Origin: a virus
Virus record (IMG/VR): IMGVR_UViG_3300009103_001698
Span: 1 to 64,000 of that record
Length of the DNA: 64,000 bases
Strand: one strand, 5' to 3'
Position 1 is the stretch's first letter, and the number at the start of each line of letters is the position of its first letter. Shown one piece after another: positions 50,084-58,394 of the stretch. A model generated the notes under the pieces. It saw only the letters and a list, made by a program, of their open reading frames with translations. It had not been told where the DNA came from and searched no databases. The position numbers and the translations under genes were made by a program.

Positions 50084-51052
50084 ATGAATGATATCATACT
50101 AGAACAAGTTGGTCTTTCTCATTATGATAGCATCGACTTTTTCCCTAGGAAAATTAAGTTACGAAAAGGAAAGGAAACAATCCTTTGGGTACATCAACCA
50201 TCTGGCCACGGGGTCTTAGATTCAGAAAATTGGCCAACGGAAGCTTATTATGAAGAAGAATATCGAGAAGAATTTAGCGCCAACTCGGATGGAAGAAAAA
50301 TAGAGACAGACAAACACTTTGAAATATTCAAAAAGATAAATAAAAAACAATTTGAAGTTTTTTCTGGGTTAATAAACCCCGAAACAAAATTCTTAGAGAT
50401 CGGACCATCTCACGGAGGAATCATAGAACATGTTTCGAAATCTAGTGTTAAGTGTTATCACGCAGTCGAACCAAACAAAGAAGATGCTTTTTATTTAAAG
50501 AAAAAATACCCAGAACTTAAAATTTATAATTCTCTCTTGGAGAAAATAGAACTTACAGAAGATTATTATGATACAGTGGTAAGTTTTGAAGTTTTGGAAC
50601 ATACTTTATCCCCGGTAAAATTTCTTAATATTTTAAATCGTAGTATGAATAATAAAGCTAATCTTGTTCTGGAAGTTCCAAACCACGACGACGTTTTATT
50701 GAGTTGTTATAACGAAGACATTACATATAAAGATTTTTATTATCACAAGGCCCATATACATTACTTCACAAAAACATCCCTAAAAGAGATGTGTGAACAG
50801 TGTGGTTTTACCGGAAATGTCACAAGTTTTTTAATGTACCCATTCTTTAATCACGTATATTGGGTTCAAAATTCGGGTCCACAAGCAACAGCGGCGCTAG
50901 CCCTTTCCCTACCGAAGTCAACATCATTATCTACTAACATACAAAAAAAGATAAATAATTTTTATCAAGATGTAGAAGAACAATATGAACAGCTAATAAA
51001 TTCTAACGGTGTTGGTGATTGTTTAATTTTTAAGGGTATAAAAAATGGATAA
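50084..51052 (+). CDS. class I SAM methyltransferase
   Basis: This 322-residue protein has FLEIGPSHGGIIEHVSKSS as SAM motif I (about residue 105), YHAVEPNKEDAFYLKKKYPE (motif II) and YDTVVSFEVLEHTLSPVKFL (motif IV). LVLEVPNHDDVLL and HIHYFTKTSLKEMCEQCGFT complete the Methyltransf_23-like layout. It probably methylates a sugar of the glycan. It starts at ATG 50084, 2 bases after neuB, and overlaps neuA by 8 bases. Confidence 0.8.
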   Translation: MNDIILEQVGLSHYDSIDFFPRKIKLRKGKETILWVHQPSGHGVLDSENWPTEAYYEEEYREEFSANSDGRKIETDKHFEIFKKINKKQFEVFSGLINPETKFLEIGPSHGGIIEHVSKSSVKCYHAVEPNKEDAFYLKKKYPELKIYNSLLEKIELTEDYYDTVVSFEVLEHTLSPVKFLNILNRSMNNKANLVLEVPNHDDVLLSCYNEDITYKDFYYHKAHIHYFTKTSLKEMCEQCGFTGNVTSFLMYPFFNHVYWVQNSGPQATAALALSLPKSTSLSTNIQKKINNFYQDVEEQYEQLINSNGVGDCLIFKGIKNG

Positions 51053-51770
51053 AATTACTGCCATCATTCCGGCTAGAGGTGGTAGTAAAGGAGTACCAGG
51101 AAAGAATATAAAAACACTAAATGGGTTTCCATTAATAGCTTATTCTATTATCGCATGCAAAAAATGTGAAGCAATAAACAGAGTGATTGTTTCTACCGAC
51201 AGTAAAGAAATAGCAGCAATTGCGGAACAGTATGGTGCAGAGGTACCATTTCTTAGACCGTCAGAATATGCTCAAGACAATTCTAAAGATTATGATGTTA
51301 TAAAGCACTTTTTTGAACAGGTAAGTGTTAATGAAGTAGCCTATTTGAGACCAACGACACCTCTTAGAGAACCTAAAAAGATGACAGAGTATGTAAAATT
51401 CTTTCTTGAGAACCGGGAAAAGATGTCTGGGCTTAGGTCGATGCATGAACTGCCAGAACCACCATACAAGGTGTTTAAAATAGAAGATGGGTATTGTAGA
51501 GGGTTTTTTAAAGATTATAAAGGAATTAAGGATTATACAAACCTACCAAGACAAACCTTCCCAAAGGGTTACCAACCAAATGGTTATTTGGATATTTCTA
51601 AAAGAGAACAAGTAGAAACTAGCGATAGTGCTTTTGGTGTAGAAATAATGCCAGTTATAACCGATCACGTAACAGAGATTGATATGGAATATGAATTTAA
51701 ATTATTGGAATTTCAAATTTCATTAGGAAACAATGTTTTATTAGAGGAACTAAAGAGGGAATTTAAATGA
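51045..51770 (+). CDS. neuA: CMP-nonulosonate cytidylyltransferase (NeuA-like)
   Basis: This 241-residue enzyme activates a nonulosonic acid with CTP to its CMP-sugar. TAIIPARGGSKGVPGKNIK (residues 5-23) is the nucleotide-binding signature; VIVSTDSKEIAAIAEQYGAE, FLRPSEYAQDN, YLRPTTPLREPK and the final ITDHVTEIDMEYEFKLLE (D-x-D-like) complete the family. With neuB two genes upstream it forms the core of the nonulosonate pathway. It overlaps its neighbours by 8 and 4 bases. Confidence 0.92.
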   Translation: MDKITAIIPARGGSKGVPGKNIKTLNGFPLIAYSIIACKKCEAINRVIVSTDSKEIAAIAEQYGAEVPFLRPSEYAQDNSKDYDVIKHFFEQVSVNEVAYLRPTTPLREPKKMTEYVKFFLENREKMSGLRSMHELPEPPYKVFKIEDGYCRGFFKDYKGIKDYTNLPRQTFPKGYQPNGYLDISKREQVETSDSAFGVEIMPVITDHVTEIDMEYEFKLLEFQISLGNNVLLEELKREFK

Positions 51771-53023
51771 TAAATACGGAACACAGAACAATATATGATG
51801 ATTTTCAACTAGATGAAGATTTAACACAAATACATCCCAGTAAGTATGAATCAAACAATTTGAGATCACAGCTACCAATTGAGTGGCATAGAGCAAAAGA
51901 TTTTAATGTATATGATGAACGAGGAAATAAGTGGATTGATTTAACAGCGGGTATTTTTGCGACAAACACAGGTCACTCAAATCCTGTAATAAATGATGCA
52001 ATCAAAAAACAATTGGACTCAGATTTGTCATTTTCTTTTCTGTATCCAACAAAGATAAGAAGAGAGTTCGCCAAAACGCTGCTGGATGCCTCTCCCGATC
52101 ACTTTGAGAAGGTGGCAATTTTAAATACTGGTAGTGAAGCAACGGACATTGCGTATAAGGCAATTAAGAGATGGGCTCGAAAAAATAATAAAAAATACAT
52201 TATCTGTTATGAGCGTAGCTACCATGGTAGGGTTCTTAGTTCTGATTTAATCTGTGGTGACGCAGAGAGTAGTGAATGGTCAAATGTTGTTGATGACGAC
52301 GTTTTCTTTATTAAATTCCCATACAAAGAGGACGATCAATTTGATCCAAGTATTCTTCCGCCGGCTGATCAAATTGCTGCATTCTTTTTAGAGACGTACC
52401 AAGGCTGGGGAGCTTGGATGTATCCAAAACAATATATTGATGATCTGTATGCCTTCACCAAAGAGAACAACATTCTAACTTGCTTCGATGAAATCCAGGC
52501 GGGATTGTATAGAATGGGGGCAATGTACGGTTACATGACCTATGGTGAACAAATCAAGCCAGACATTATTTGTCTAGCAAAGGCGTTGTCTTCGCCCCTT
52601 CCTCTGTCCGTGGTGATGAGTACTAAAGAAATTTTAGATGATACTCCAAAGATCGGCGGAACTCATGCCGGCAATCCACTTTGTTGTGCGGCATCAATTG
52701 CAAACATTAAATTCTTAACTGATGACGACTTTCAAAAAGAGTTGAAAGTAAAGTATGAAATTTTTGAAACGCGGTTAAAAGATTTAGAAAGGTATAGTAT
52801 AATTGAGACCATTAATGTTAGGGGTATGGTAGCGGGACTTATTTTTAACGAGGTACCTGATGCTACCAAAACAGTGTTGGAGTGTATCAAAAGAGGAGTA
52901 ATGCCGGTAAATACTTGGTCCACGTCTATTAAAATTGGTCCACCACTGACAATAAGCATCTCTGCTTTAAATGAAGCGATTGATGTAATAGAAAGTATTA
53001 TTAGCGAAATAAACAACAATTAG
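51767..53023 (+). CDS. class III aminotransferase
   Basis: This 418-residue PLP enzyme has GSEATDIAYKAIKRW (cofactor phosphate region), ICYERSYHGR, CFDEIQAGLYRMG with the PLP-binding Asp (about 245), CLAKALSSPLPLSVV with the Schiff-base Lys (about 269) and GGTHAGNPLCCAA. Class III includes ornithine-type, glutamate-1-semialdehyde-type and Kdo8N-type sugar enzymes. Between neuA and an SDR it may aminate a keto intermediate of the sugar. Confidence 0.88.
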   Translation: MINTEHRTIYDDFQLDEDLTQIHPSKYESNNLRSQLPIEWHRAKDFNVYDERGNKWIDLTAGIFATNTGHSNPVINDAIKKQLDSDLSFSFLYPTKIRREFAKTLLDASPDHFEKVAILNTGSEATDIAYKAIKRWARKNNKKYIICYERSYHGRVLSSDLICGDAESSEWSNVVDDDVFFIKFPYKEDDQFDPSILPPADQIAAFFLETYQGWGAWMYPKQYIDDLYAFTKENNILTCFDEIQAGLYRMGAMYGYMTYGEQIKPDIICLAKALSSPLPLSVVMSTKEILDDTPKIGGTHAGNPLCCAASIANIKFLTDDDFQKELKVKYEIFETRLKDLERYSIIETINVRGMVAGLIFNEVPDATKTVLECIKRGVMPVNTWSTSIKIGPPLTISISALNEAIDVIESIISEINNN

Positions 53024-53032
53024 GAGGATACT

Positions 53033-53470
53033 ATGGCTGCAAACATTAGGCACATAGGGCTTACTGTAAGCAATTTAGATGAAGCTTTAAAGTTTTATGT
53101 TGATGTATTGGGTTTTGAGATTTATAAAACAGCGGAAGAGGGAGGAAAATGTTTAGACAACTTTTCTTCTCTTGCAGATGTGAATGTAACGACAGTAAAA
53201 ATGTCAGATAAAAATAATAATGTATTGGAACTTTTGCATTATAAATCACACCCGGAAAAGCCATATAATAATAGAGAGCGTAGAATAAGTGAGATAGGGT
53301 GTTCTCATTTTGCTTTAACGGTAGATGATTTGGATAATTTATACGAAACACTAGTTAATCGCGGAATAAAATTTAATTACCCAGTTCAAATATCTCCCGA
53401 TGGTAATGTTAAAGTTGCTTTTTGTAGAGACCCAGATGGTACTCTTATTGAAATGGTTGAGGAACTATAA
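53033..53470 (+). CDS. VOC (glyoxalase-like) superfamily protein
   Basis: This 145-residue protein has two beta-alpha-beta-beta-beta repeats. RHIGLTVSNLDEALKFYVDVLGF (residues 6-28) has the first metal His, and VLELLHY gives a Glu. SHFALTVDDLDNLYETLVNRG has the second His, and FCRDPDGTLIEMVEEL the last Glu. The H-E-H-E set fits a metal-binding VOC fold. Such enzymes include epimerases and dioxygenases of small metabolites. Substrate unknown. It stops on the base where the next gene starts. Confidence 0.82.
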   Translation: MAANIRHIGLTVSNLDEALKFYVDVLGFEIYKTAEEGGKCLDNFSSLADVNVTTVKMSDKNNNVLELLHYKSHPEKPYNNRERRISEIGCSHFALTVDDLDNLYETLVNRGIKFNYPVQISPDGNVKVAFCRDPDGTLIEMVEEL

Positions 53471-54234
53471 TGACATATGTTGAAGAGATGTTCTCTTTGA
53501 AGAATAAAAAAGCTATAGTAACCGGCGCCAAAAGAGGCATAGGAAATGCTATAGCCACAGCACTTTATAAAGCCGGCGCTGAAGTTCTTGCCGTCGACAA
53601 ATTGGAAATCTTAGATGAACCCTTTGACAGTTATAAATGTAATGTTAAAAGCAAAGAAGATATATACGAACTAATCAAATATTGTAAAGATAAATTTGAC
53701 ACAATTGATATTCTAGTTAATAATGCTGGTGTTGGGTTTGGTCATAGTTTTTTAGATTATCCGCTTGAGGATTGGGATACAACTTACAAGGTGAATTTAC
53801 TGGCTCCTTTTCTTCTCACACAAGGTTTGGCACCACTCTTAATAAAAAATAAAAAAGGATCTATTATAAACATAACAAGCCTAAACGCAGAGATGGCATT
53901 TCCAGATAACCCTGCTTATCCGGCTACCAAAGGTGGACTTAAAATGTTAACAAAATCTTTTGCTTATGAACTTGGAAAACACAACATTCGAGTTAATAAC
54001 ATTGGCCCCGGGTATTTTAAGACAGAATTTCATAAACAAGATGGTCGCTTACAAAAGCTTAATTGGGAGGACTCCACGGTACTAAGCGAGAGATCTGCTA
54101 AAACGTTATTGGGGCGCTGGGGTGAGCCAAAAGATATTGCTGGTCTAGCTGTGTTCTTATGTTCAAATTGTTCAGATTACATTACCGGACAGGACATTTA
54201 TGTTGATGGCGGTTGGCTGACCAAAGGTCTATAA
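53470..54234 (+). CDS. short-chain dehydrogenase/reductase
   Basis: This 254-residue classical SDR has the NAD(P) loop VTGAKRGIGNAIA (residues 17-29), ILVNNAGVG, the catalytic Ser in INITSLNAEM and YPATK (about residue 156) as the YxxxK. The end EPKDIAGLAVFLCSNCSDY, then YITGQDIYVDGGW, is typical. It oxidises or reduces a hydroxyl of a sugar or similar. It is placed after aminotransferase and VOC genes and is probably one functional unit with them. Confidence 0.9.
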   Translation: MTYVEEMFSLKNKKAIVTGAKRGIGNAIATALYKAGAEVLAVDKLEILDEPFDSYKCNVKSKEDIYELIKYCKDKFDTIDILVNNAGVGFGHSFLDYPLEDWDTTYKVNLLAPFLLTQGLAPLLIKNKKGSIINITSLNAEMAFPDNPAYPATKGGLKMLTKSFAYELGKHNIRVNNIGPGYFKTEFHKQDGRLQKLNWEDSTVLSERSAKTLLGRWGEPKDIAGLAVFLCSNCSDYITGQDIYVDGGWLTKGL

Positions 54235-54236
54235 AC

Positions 54237-54842
54237 ATGTACAACAAAAAACCCGAAAGATATGATTGGATTCAATGGTTAATAGAAAATAATAATTATA
54301 AGAAGTTTTTAGAAATTGGTTGCCATGAAGGAAAAACTTTTAGAAGAATAACCTGTGATGTAAAGCATTCAGTCGACCCTGCTACAAGAACTCGCCACGG
54401 GCGCAAGCCAATTCCGGCAACTCATAGAATGACATCAGATGAATTTTTCAAAAATTTGGGTTCTAAGGATAAATATGATATTATTTTTATTGATGGATTA
54501 CACACAGAAGAGCAGGCCACAAAAGACACTGAAAATGCATTAAAACATTTAACCCCGAAAGGAATCATTCTTTTTCATGATGTCGATCCCCCTGATAAAA
54601 GAAGTTGCAATTCAGATACGTGTTGGAGATCGTTTGTCAAATTAAGGACAAGAAAGGATTTAGATACATGTGTGTACCCCTTCAGGGAAATAACAGAATC
54701 TGTTGGATTTTTAAAAGTACGTAAAAATTCTAATTTGCTTACTGCGAAATTGAAAAGTTTAGAATGGAAAGATTTGAAGAAAAATAGAGAAAAATGGTTA
54801 AACTTTAAACAAGAAGATGAAATAAAAAAATGGTCGGAATGA
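54237..54842 (+). CDS. class I SAM methyltransferase (Methyltransf_24-like)
   Basis: This 201-residue protein has FLEIGCHEGKTFRRI (SAM motif I), VDPATRTRHGR, YDIIFIDGLHTEEQATKDT (motif with His-Thr) and GIILFHDVDPP. These are hallmarks of the Methyltransf_24 type that act on sugars or phenols in capsule clusters. It starts at ATG 54237; an in-frame upstream ATG lies in the previous gene. Confidence 0.8.
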   Translation: MYNKKPERYDWIQWLIENNNYKKFLEIGCHEGKTFRRITCDVKHSVDPATRTRHGRKPIPATHRMTSDEFFKNLGSKDKYDIIFIDGLHTEEQATKDTENALKHLTPKGIILFHDVDPPDKRSCNSDTCWRSFVKLRTRKDLDTCVYPFREITESVGFLKVRKNSNLLTAKLKSLEWKDLKKNREKWLNFKQEDEIKKWSE

Positions 54843-55180
54843 AACACGTCGAAAAAGGATGGGGATACGAGAAATGGATCGTTAATTGCGAAAAATACTG
54901 TGGTAAACTCTTATTTTTTAACAAAGATAAGCGATGCTCTTGGCACTATCACAAAATAAAAGACGAAGTGTTTTATCTACAATCAGGACTAATGAAAGTT
55001 TATTATTCAGAGGATGATGACTTAGAAAATGCTAAGGAACTGATCTTAACTCCTGGTCAAAACTTTCATGTTTATGTTGGCTTACGCCATCAAATGATTG
55101 CTTTAGAGGACAGTGAGCTTTTTGAGTTTTCAACTCAACATTTTGACAGCGACAGCTATAGGATAGTGAAGGGAGATTAA
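54839..55180 (+). CDS. cupin-fold protein
   Basis: This 113-residue protein has the cupin motif 1 SWHYHKIKDEVFYLQSG (H-x-H-x...-E-x...-G) and motif 2 near GLRHQMIALEDSELFEF with another His. Such small cupins in glycan clusters are sugar isomerases or epimerases or 2-step binding proteins. The ATG at 54839 overlaps the previous stop (ATGA); a second ATG 9 bases upstream is less likely. Confidence 0.75.
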   Translation: MKHVEKGWGYEKWIVNCEKYCGKLLFFNKDKRCSWHYHKIKDEVFYLQSGLMKVYYSEDDDLENAKELILTPGQNFHVYVGLRHQMIALEDSELFEFSTQHFDSDSYRIVKGD

Positions 55181-56313
55181 TGAAAGAATCTTATGATGTA
55201 GTAATGTATTTTTATTGGGCACACCCACACATTGTCCATAAATACTTATCTTTACATAATAAGCTATTAGAAAATAATTGTTCTGTCATGACCATTTTAG
55301 GTAAAGGTGAATTTGGTATTGATGAAGAACACTTTCTTCACTTTGACGAAAAGTACCGCAAAGATGTTTACTTGCAGAGTATGGAAGATGCACTAGAGAC
55401 ACTACAAAAAGTGGATTATAAGGTGGCTGTGTTGAGTTCTAACGGCAGAAAAGGCTTTGTTAATGAAGATGGACATGAACCACCACCTTTGGGCGCTAGG
55501 GCGCCAAACATCGGCAAAGATGTTAAGATAGCAAAAGACAAGGGCGCGAAAACAATACAGATTAGTGAAATGATAACAGACTTTTATTATGCCGGCGCAG
55601 ACATAGCTAGTTTAGTTAGCCCGCACATGAGAGAATTACACATAAATTCAAAACACTATAGTTTGTATCATAGGTATCAGTGGCGCCCATTTAACGCAAA
55701 TCCAGAACCTGAATACATATATTCGAATTGTTTGTTGTGGGACAATACAGACGATTGTCTTCCTCCGATGCCAAAAGAAGAATTTTGTGAGAAGTATGAT
55801 CTAGATCCTAATAAGGAAATCTTTGTATGGCTGCCCACAATGCCACAGTCGATGTCGCAAGAGGCTTATAAAAAAGTATGTCAATTGGATAATGTTATTA
55901 TTAAGCTTCACCCTAATGAATATCGAAGGCTGGCAGCGAATAGGCACGACCATAAGTGGTCTTATGAAATTTGTGGAATTGAAAACCCTAGAATTTTAGA
56001 CCCAATTGATACACACTGGTGTTATAAATATGCTGCCTGTGTTATAGGCTGTAAGACCAGCGCTAGCATTGAAATGCCGCTATACAATACTCCATTTTTA
56101 TACGTTGGCAGCCGAGGCTTTACTTGGAGTAATTTATTTCATAAATTTGGCCACCGGTGCGATATATCGGAGTTAGACGAATTTATCAGACAAAAGAAAT
56201 ATAATAATAAAATTTCAGAAATAGAAGATTATTACTATAAAAGGATTTTGATGGATCCAGATAAATCATCAGCAGAACTATTAACAGAACAAATAACAGG
56301 ATTTATAAAATGA
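55180..56313 (+). CDS. GT-B-type transferase, CDP-glycerol/capsule transferase-like
   Basis: This 377-residue protein has the two-domain layout of CDP-glycerol glycerophosphotransferase- or capsule-type GT-B enzymes: IFVWLPTMPQS, IIKLHPNEYRR (KLHPN motif, about residue 243), HWCYKYAACVIGCKTSASIEMP (the acceptor/donor loop) and FLYVGSRG. I do not see the exact family. It probably adds a sugar or phospho-glycerol unit near the end of the pathway. It overlaps both neighbours. Confidence 0.6.
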   Translation: MKESYDVVMYFYWAHPHIVHKYLSLHNKLLENNCSVMTILGKGEFGIDEEHFLHFDEKYRKDVYLQSMEDALETLQKVDYKVAVLSSNGRKGFVNEDGHEPPPLGARAPNIGKDVKIAKDKGAKTIQISEMITDFYYAGADIASLVSPHMRELHINSKHYSLYHRYQWRPFNANPEPEYIYSNCLLWDNTDDCLPPMPKEEFCEKYDLDPNKEIFVWLPTMPQSMSQEAYKKVCQLDNVIIKLHPNEYRRLAANRHDHKWSYEICGIENPRILDPIDTHWCYKYAACVIGCKTSASIEMPLYNTPFLYVGSRGFTWSNLFHKFGHRCDISELDEFIRQKKYNNKISEIEDYYYKRILMDPDKSSAELLTEQITGFIK

Positions 56314-56627
56314 TTATTTATGTAGACATCGATGAAACGATTTGTGTAACGCCTAAAAACAGAAATTATGCAGCCGCAAAGCCAATCAAAGAAAACATTA
56401 AAAAAATTAATGAATTGTATGATAATGGTGATACAATAGTTTATTGGACTGCCAGGGGATCCGGCAGTGGCAAAAATTGGCTTGCCGTAACAAAAAATCA
56501 ATTGAACAGTTGGGGTGTTAAATATCACGATTGTAAAGTTGGTAAACCAATGTACGACTTATTTATTTGTGACAAGGCAATCAACTCACTAACATACTTC
56601 AAGGAGAAACAAAATGAAACTAAGTAA
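56310..56627 (+). CDS. HAD-family phosphatase, small capsule-type
   Basis: This 105-residue protein has the HAD motif I IYVDIDETICVT (D-x-D-x-T, residues 3-14), motif II in IVYWTARGSGS (T) and KPMYDLFICDKA as motif III/IV. The short length and lack of a cap domain match the capsule biosynthesis phosphatase type common in nonulosonate and heptose clusters, where it removes a sugar phosphate. Confidence 0.8.
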   Translation: MIIYVDIDETICVTPKNRNYAAAKPIKENIKKINELYDNGDTIVYWTARGSGSGKNWLAVTKNQLNSWGVKYHDCKVGKPMYDLFICDKAINSLTYFKEKQNETK

Positions 56628-56805
56628 CCAAGCACTAGGAGCACTAATGATGACACTACAAAAGTGTCTTCTAGAACAAACTGACATTACACAAAGTCTA
56701 AGAGATTTTGATTTTGTCAACACAGATGAAGGACTTTGGATTAAAAATCCGCCTATCGTCAAATTCAGTCGTAACGAAGAAGGTCTGGCTGAAGAGGAGG
56801 AATAA
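56614..56805 (+). CDS. small conserved-type phage protein
   Basis: This 63-residue protein (MKLSNQALGALMMTLQKCLL, then EQTDITQSLRDF) is helical with an acidic C-terminus. AAGGAGAAAC precedes the ATG, and it overlaps the phosphatase by 14 bases. It may mark the return from the sugar cluster to core phage genes. I do not recognise its family. Confidence 0.55.
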   Translation: MKLSNQALGALMMTLQKCLLEQTDITQSLRDFDFVNTDEGLWIKNPPIVKFSRNEEGLAEEEE

Positions 56806-57068
56806 TGCCTCTTTACGTTTATAAATGTGGAGCTTGTGGCGGAGAATTCCCCATTATGCACTCTATGAGAGTTAATGTAAATGTTTGCTCTTTATGTAAA
56901 GCTAGTGATAATCTCAGTCGAATACCTCAAACAGTTAGTTTTGGTAAACAAGAAACTACCGATGATGGTAAAAAGACAGGTGAAGTCGTTAAAGAGCATA
57001 TAGAGCAAACACAAAAAGAAGTCAAAGAAGAAAAAGAGAAACTTAAATCTGAGGATTATAAACCATGA
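56805..57068 (+). CDS. zinc-ribbon protein, FmdB-like N-terminus
   Basis: This 87-residue protein has MPLYVYKCGACGGEF and a later VCSLCKA, making a CxxC...CxxC zinc ribbon of the FmdB family. A lysine/glutamate-rich helical tail (EHIEQTQKEVKEEKEKLKSE) follows. Possible regulator or adaptor protein in the late-gene region; function unknown. Confidence 0.75.
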   Translation: MPLYVYKCGACGGEFPIMHSMRVNVNVCSLCKASDNLSRIPQTVSFGKQETTDDGKKTGEVVKEHIEQTQKEVKEEKEKLKSEDYKP

Positions 57069-57382
57069 CGGTATTAATAGTCATAGCAGTGGTGATTATA
57101 ATCTTATTTGTGAGTTTATCACTCACTCTAAACGTTTTGTTTCTTCGAAGGTTATTGGGGGTCTCGGACAATATGGACGAACTTCTCGAAGTACTAACGA
57201 GTTATACAAATCATTTAGAAGATGTTTATGGAATGGAAACATTTTATGGTGACAGCACTTTAAATGATCTATTACAACATTCAAAAGAAGTCGTGGATGA
57301 CGTAAAATCATTTAACGATACATACGGAGGACGTCCTGGTGACAGCAGTGAAACCGAAACGCAAACGTCGCAAAAGGACTAA
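57065..57382 (+). CDS. small membrane protein
   Basis: This 105-residue protein has one strong N-terminal transmembrane helix (TVLIVIAVVIIILFVSLSL, residues 2-20), then a soluble helical part. The GTG start of the sigma factor lies 44 bases before its stop. No known family. Confidence 0.6.
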   Translation: MTVLIVIAVVIIILFVSLSLTLNVLFLRRLLGVSDNMDELLEVLTSYTNHLEDVYGMETFYGDSTLNDLLQHSKEVVDDVKSFNDTYGGRPGDSSETETQTSQKD

Positions 57383-58058
57383 AAATTATTATTTTACCCA
57401 CATTCACGAGGAAGCGATAGTTGCGTATACTAAAACAGAAGATAACACAGTAAGAACAAAACTTTATGTAGAACTAATCCAACCAGCTTTTAGCGAGATG
57501 GTTGATAAGATTACTTATACTTATAAATTTACAACCTTACCAAATATTGATTCATTACGAGAAGAGTGCAAGATCTGGCTTACAACGATCTTGGGCAAAT
57601 ACGATCCAAATAAAGGATCCAAAGCATTCTCTTATTTCAGTGTGATTACAAAGAACTGGTTCATTCACAAAGTGAAAAAGAATGGACAGAAGCGTCGTAG
57701 GGAGATTCACCTTGACGACGTTGCCAAAATAGTTGAGCAACAATACATCTCAACTAAACACGAATATGAACATAAGCGTGAGAAGGAAGAGTTTTGGAGC
57801 TTCTTGCTAGACCAATTAGCCGATTGGCAAGTAATAGAAGAAGAAAACAATCTGCTATCAAATGAAGTCAGGGTGATCAAAGCAATCCGCGAACTTCTCT
57901 CAGATCCCAAAGAGGTGGAGATCCTTAATAAAAAAGCAATCTACCTCTATCTCAGAGAGATTACTGGTCTCAATACAAAGCAGATTGCAAACTGTCTTAA
58001 AAAATTTAGAGTCAGATACGCTGTGTTCAAAAAGGATTGGAACAAAGGTTTGCTTTAA
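57339..58058 (+). CDS. T4 gp55-type late sigma factor
   Basis: This 239-residue protein has the sigma-2-like core of T4 gp55-type late sigma factors. LGKYDPNKGSKAFSYFSVIT and KNWFIHKVKKNGQKRRREIH (about residues 86-126) correspond to the conserved region that binds core RNA polymerase and the late -10 box. The N-terminus is very basic (KPKRKRRKRTKNYY). gp55 partners with gp33/gp45 in T4. The GTG start has GGAGGACG upstream. Its presence fits the recurrent TA(T/G)TTA(T/C) elements upstream of many genes. Confidence 0.82.
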   Translation: MTAVKPKRKRRKRTKNYYFTHIHEEAIVAYTKTEDNTVRTKLYVELIQPAFSEMVDKITYTYKFTTLPNIDSLREECKIWLTTILGKYDPNKGSKAFSYFSVITKNWFIHKVKKNGQKRRREIHLDDVAKIVEQQYISTKHEYEHKREKEEFWSFLLDQLADWQVIEEENNLLSNEVRVIKAIRELLSDPKEVEILNKKAIYLYLREITGLNTKQIANCLKKFRVRYAVFKKDWNKGLL

Positions 58059-58073
58059 TTTTTGTTTAGAAAT

Positions 58074-58082
58074 CTATTTATA
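58074..58082 (+). promoter_or_regulatory. late-promoter-like element CTATTTATA
   Basis: Ends 24 nt before the ATG at 58107, at the head of the baseplate/structural gene set. Confidence 0.5.
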
Positions 58083-58106
58083 GAGACGAAAAAAGGATTT
58101 CTACCA

Positions 58107-58394
58107 ATGGACAAAGACAAACTTATTACCGAAGCCCTCGACAACATCCGAGAAGACCGCAAGAAGACCGAAAAACTCTTAACCGAACTCCAAGGTGAGT
58201 TTGCTACTGGGGAAGCCACACACGCCCGGGCAGGCGTCGTAGCGGCGAAGTATCTTGAGACACTACAAAGGTCCAACGAGCAACTCGTCAAAATCATTGC
58301 ACAAATCAAAAAGAACAAAGACCAAGACGAAGATCTAACTCTCTCAAATGAGGAGACAGAGAATATCTTTGAGATGATTAAGGATACTGCGTAA
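58107..58394 (+). CDS. small helical protein at the head of the structural block
   Basis: This 95-residue protein (MDKDKLITEALDNIREDRKK, and VAAKYLETLQRSNEQLVKII) is predicted helical, with mixed charge and an acidic C-terminus. I start at ATG 58107; an in-frame reading from 58062 would cover the promoter-like element. Its size and position could fit a small terminase or baseplate chaperone, but neither has a visible motif. It stops where the next gene starts (TAATG). Confidence 0.5.
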   Translation: MDKDKLITEALDNIREDRKKTEKLLTELQGEFATGEATHARAGVVAAKYLETLQRSNEQLVKIIAQIKKNKDQDEDLTLSNEETENIFEMIKDTA

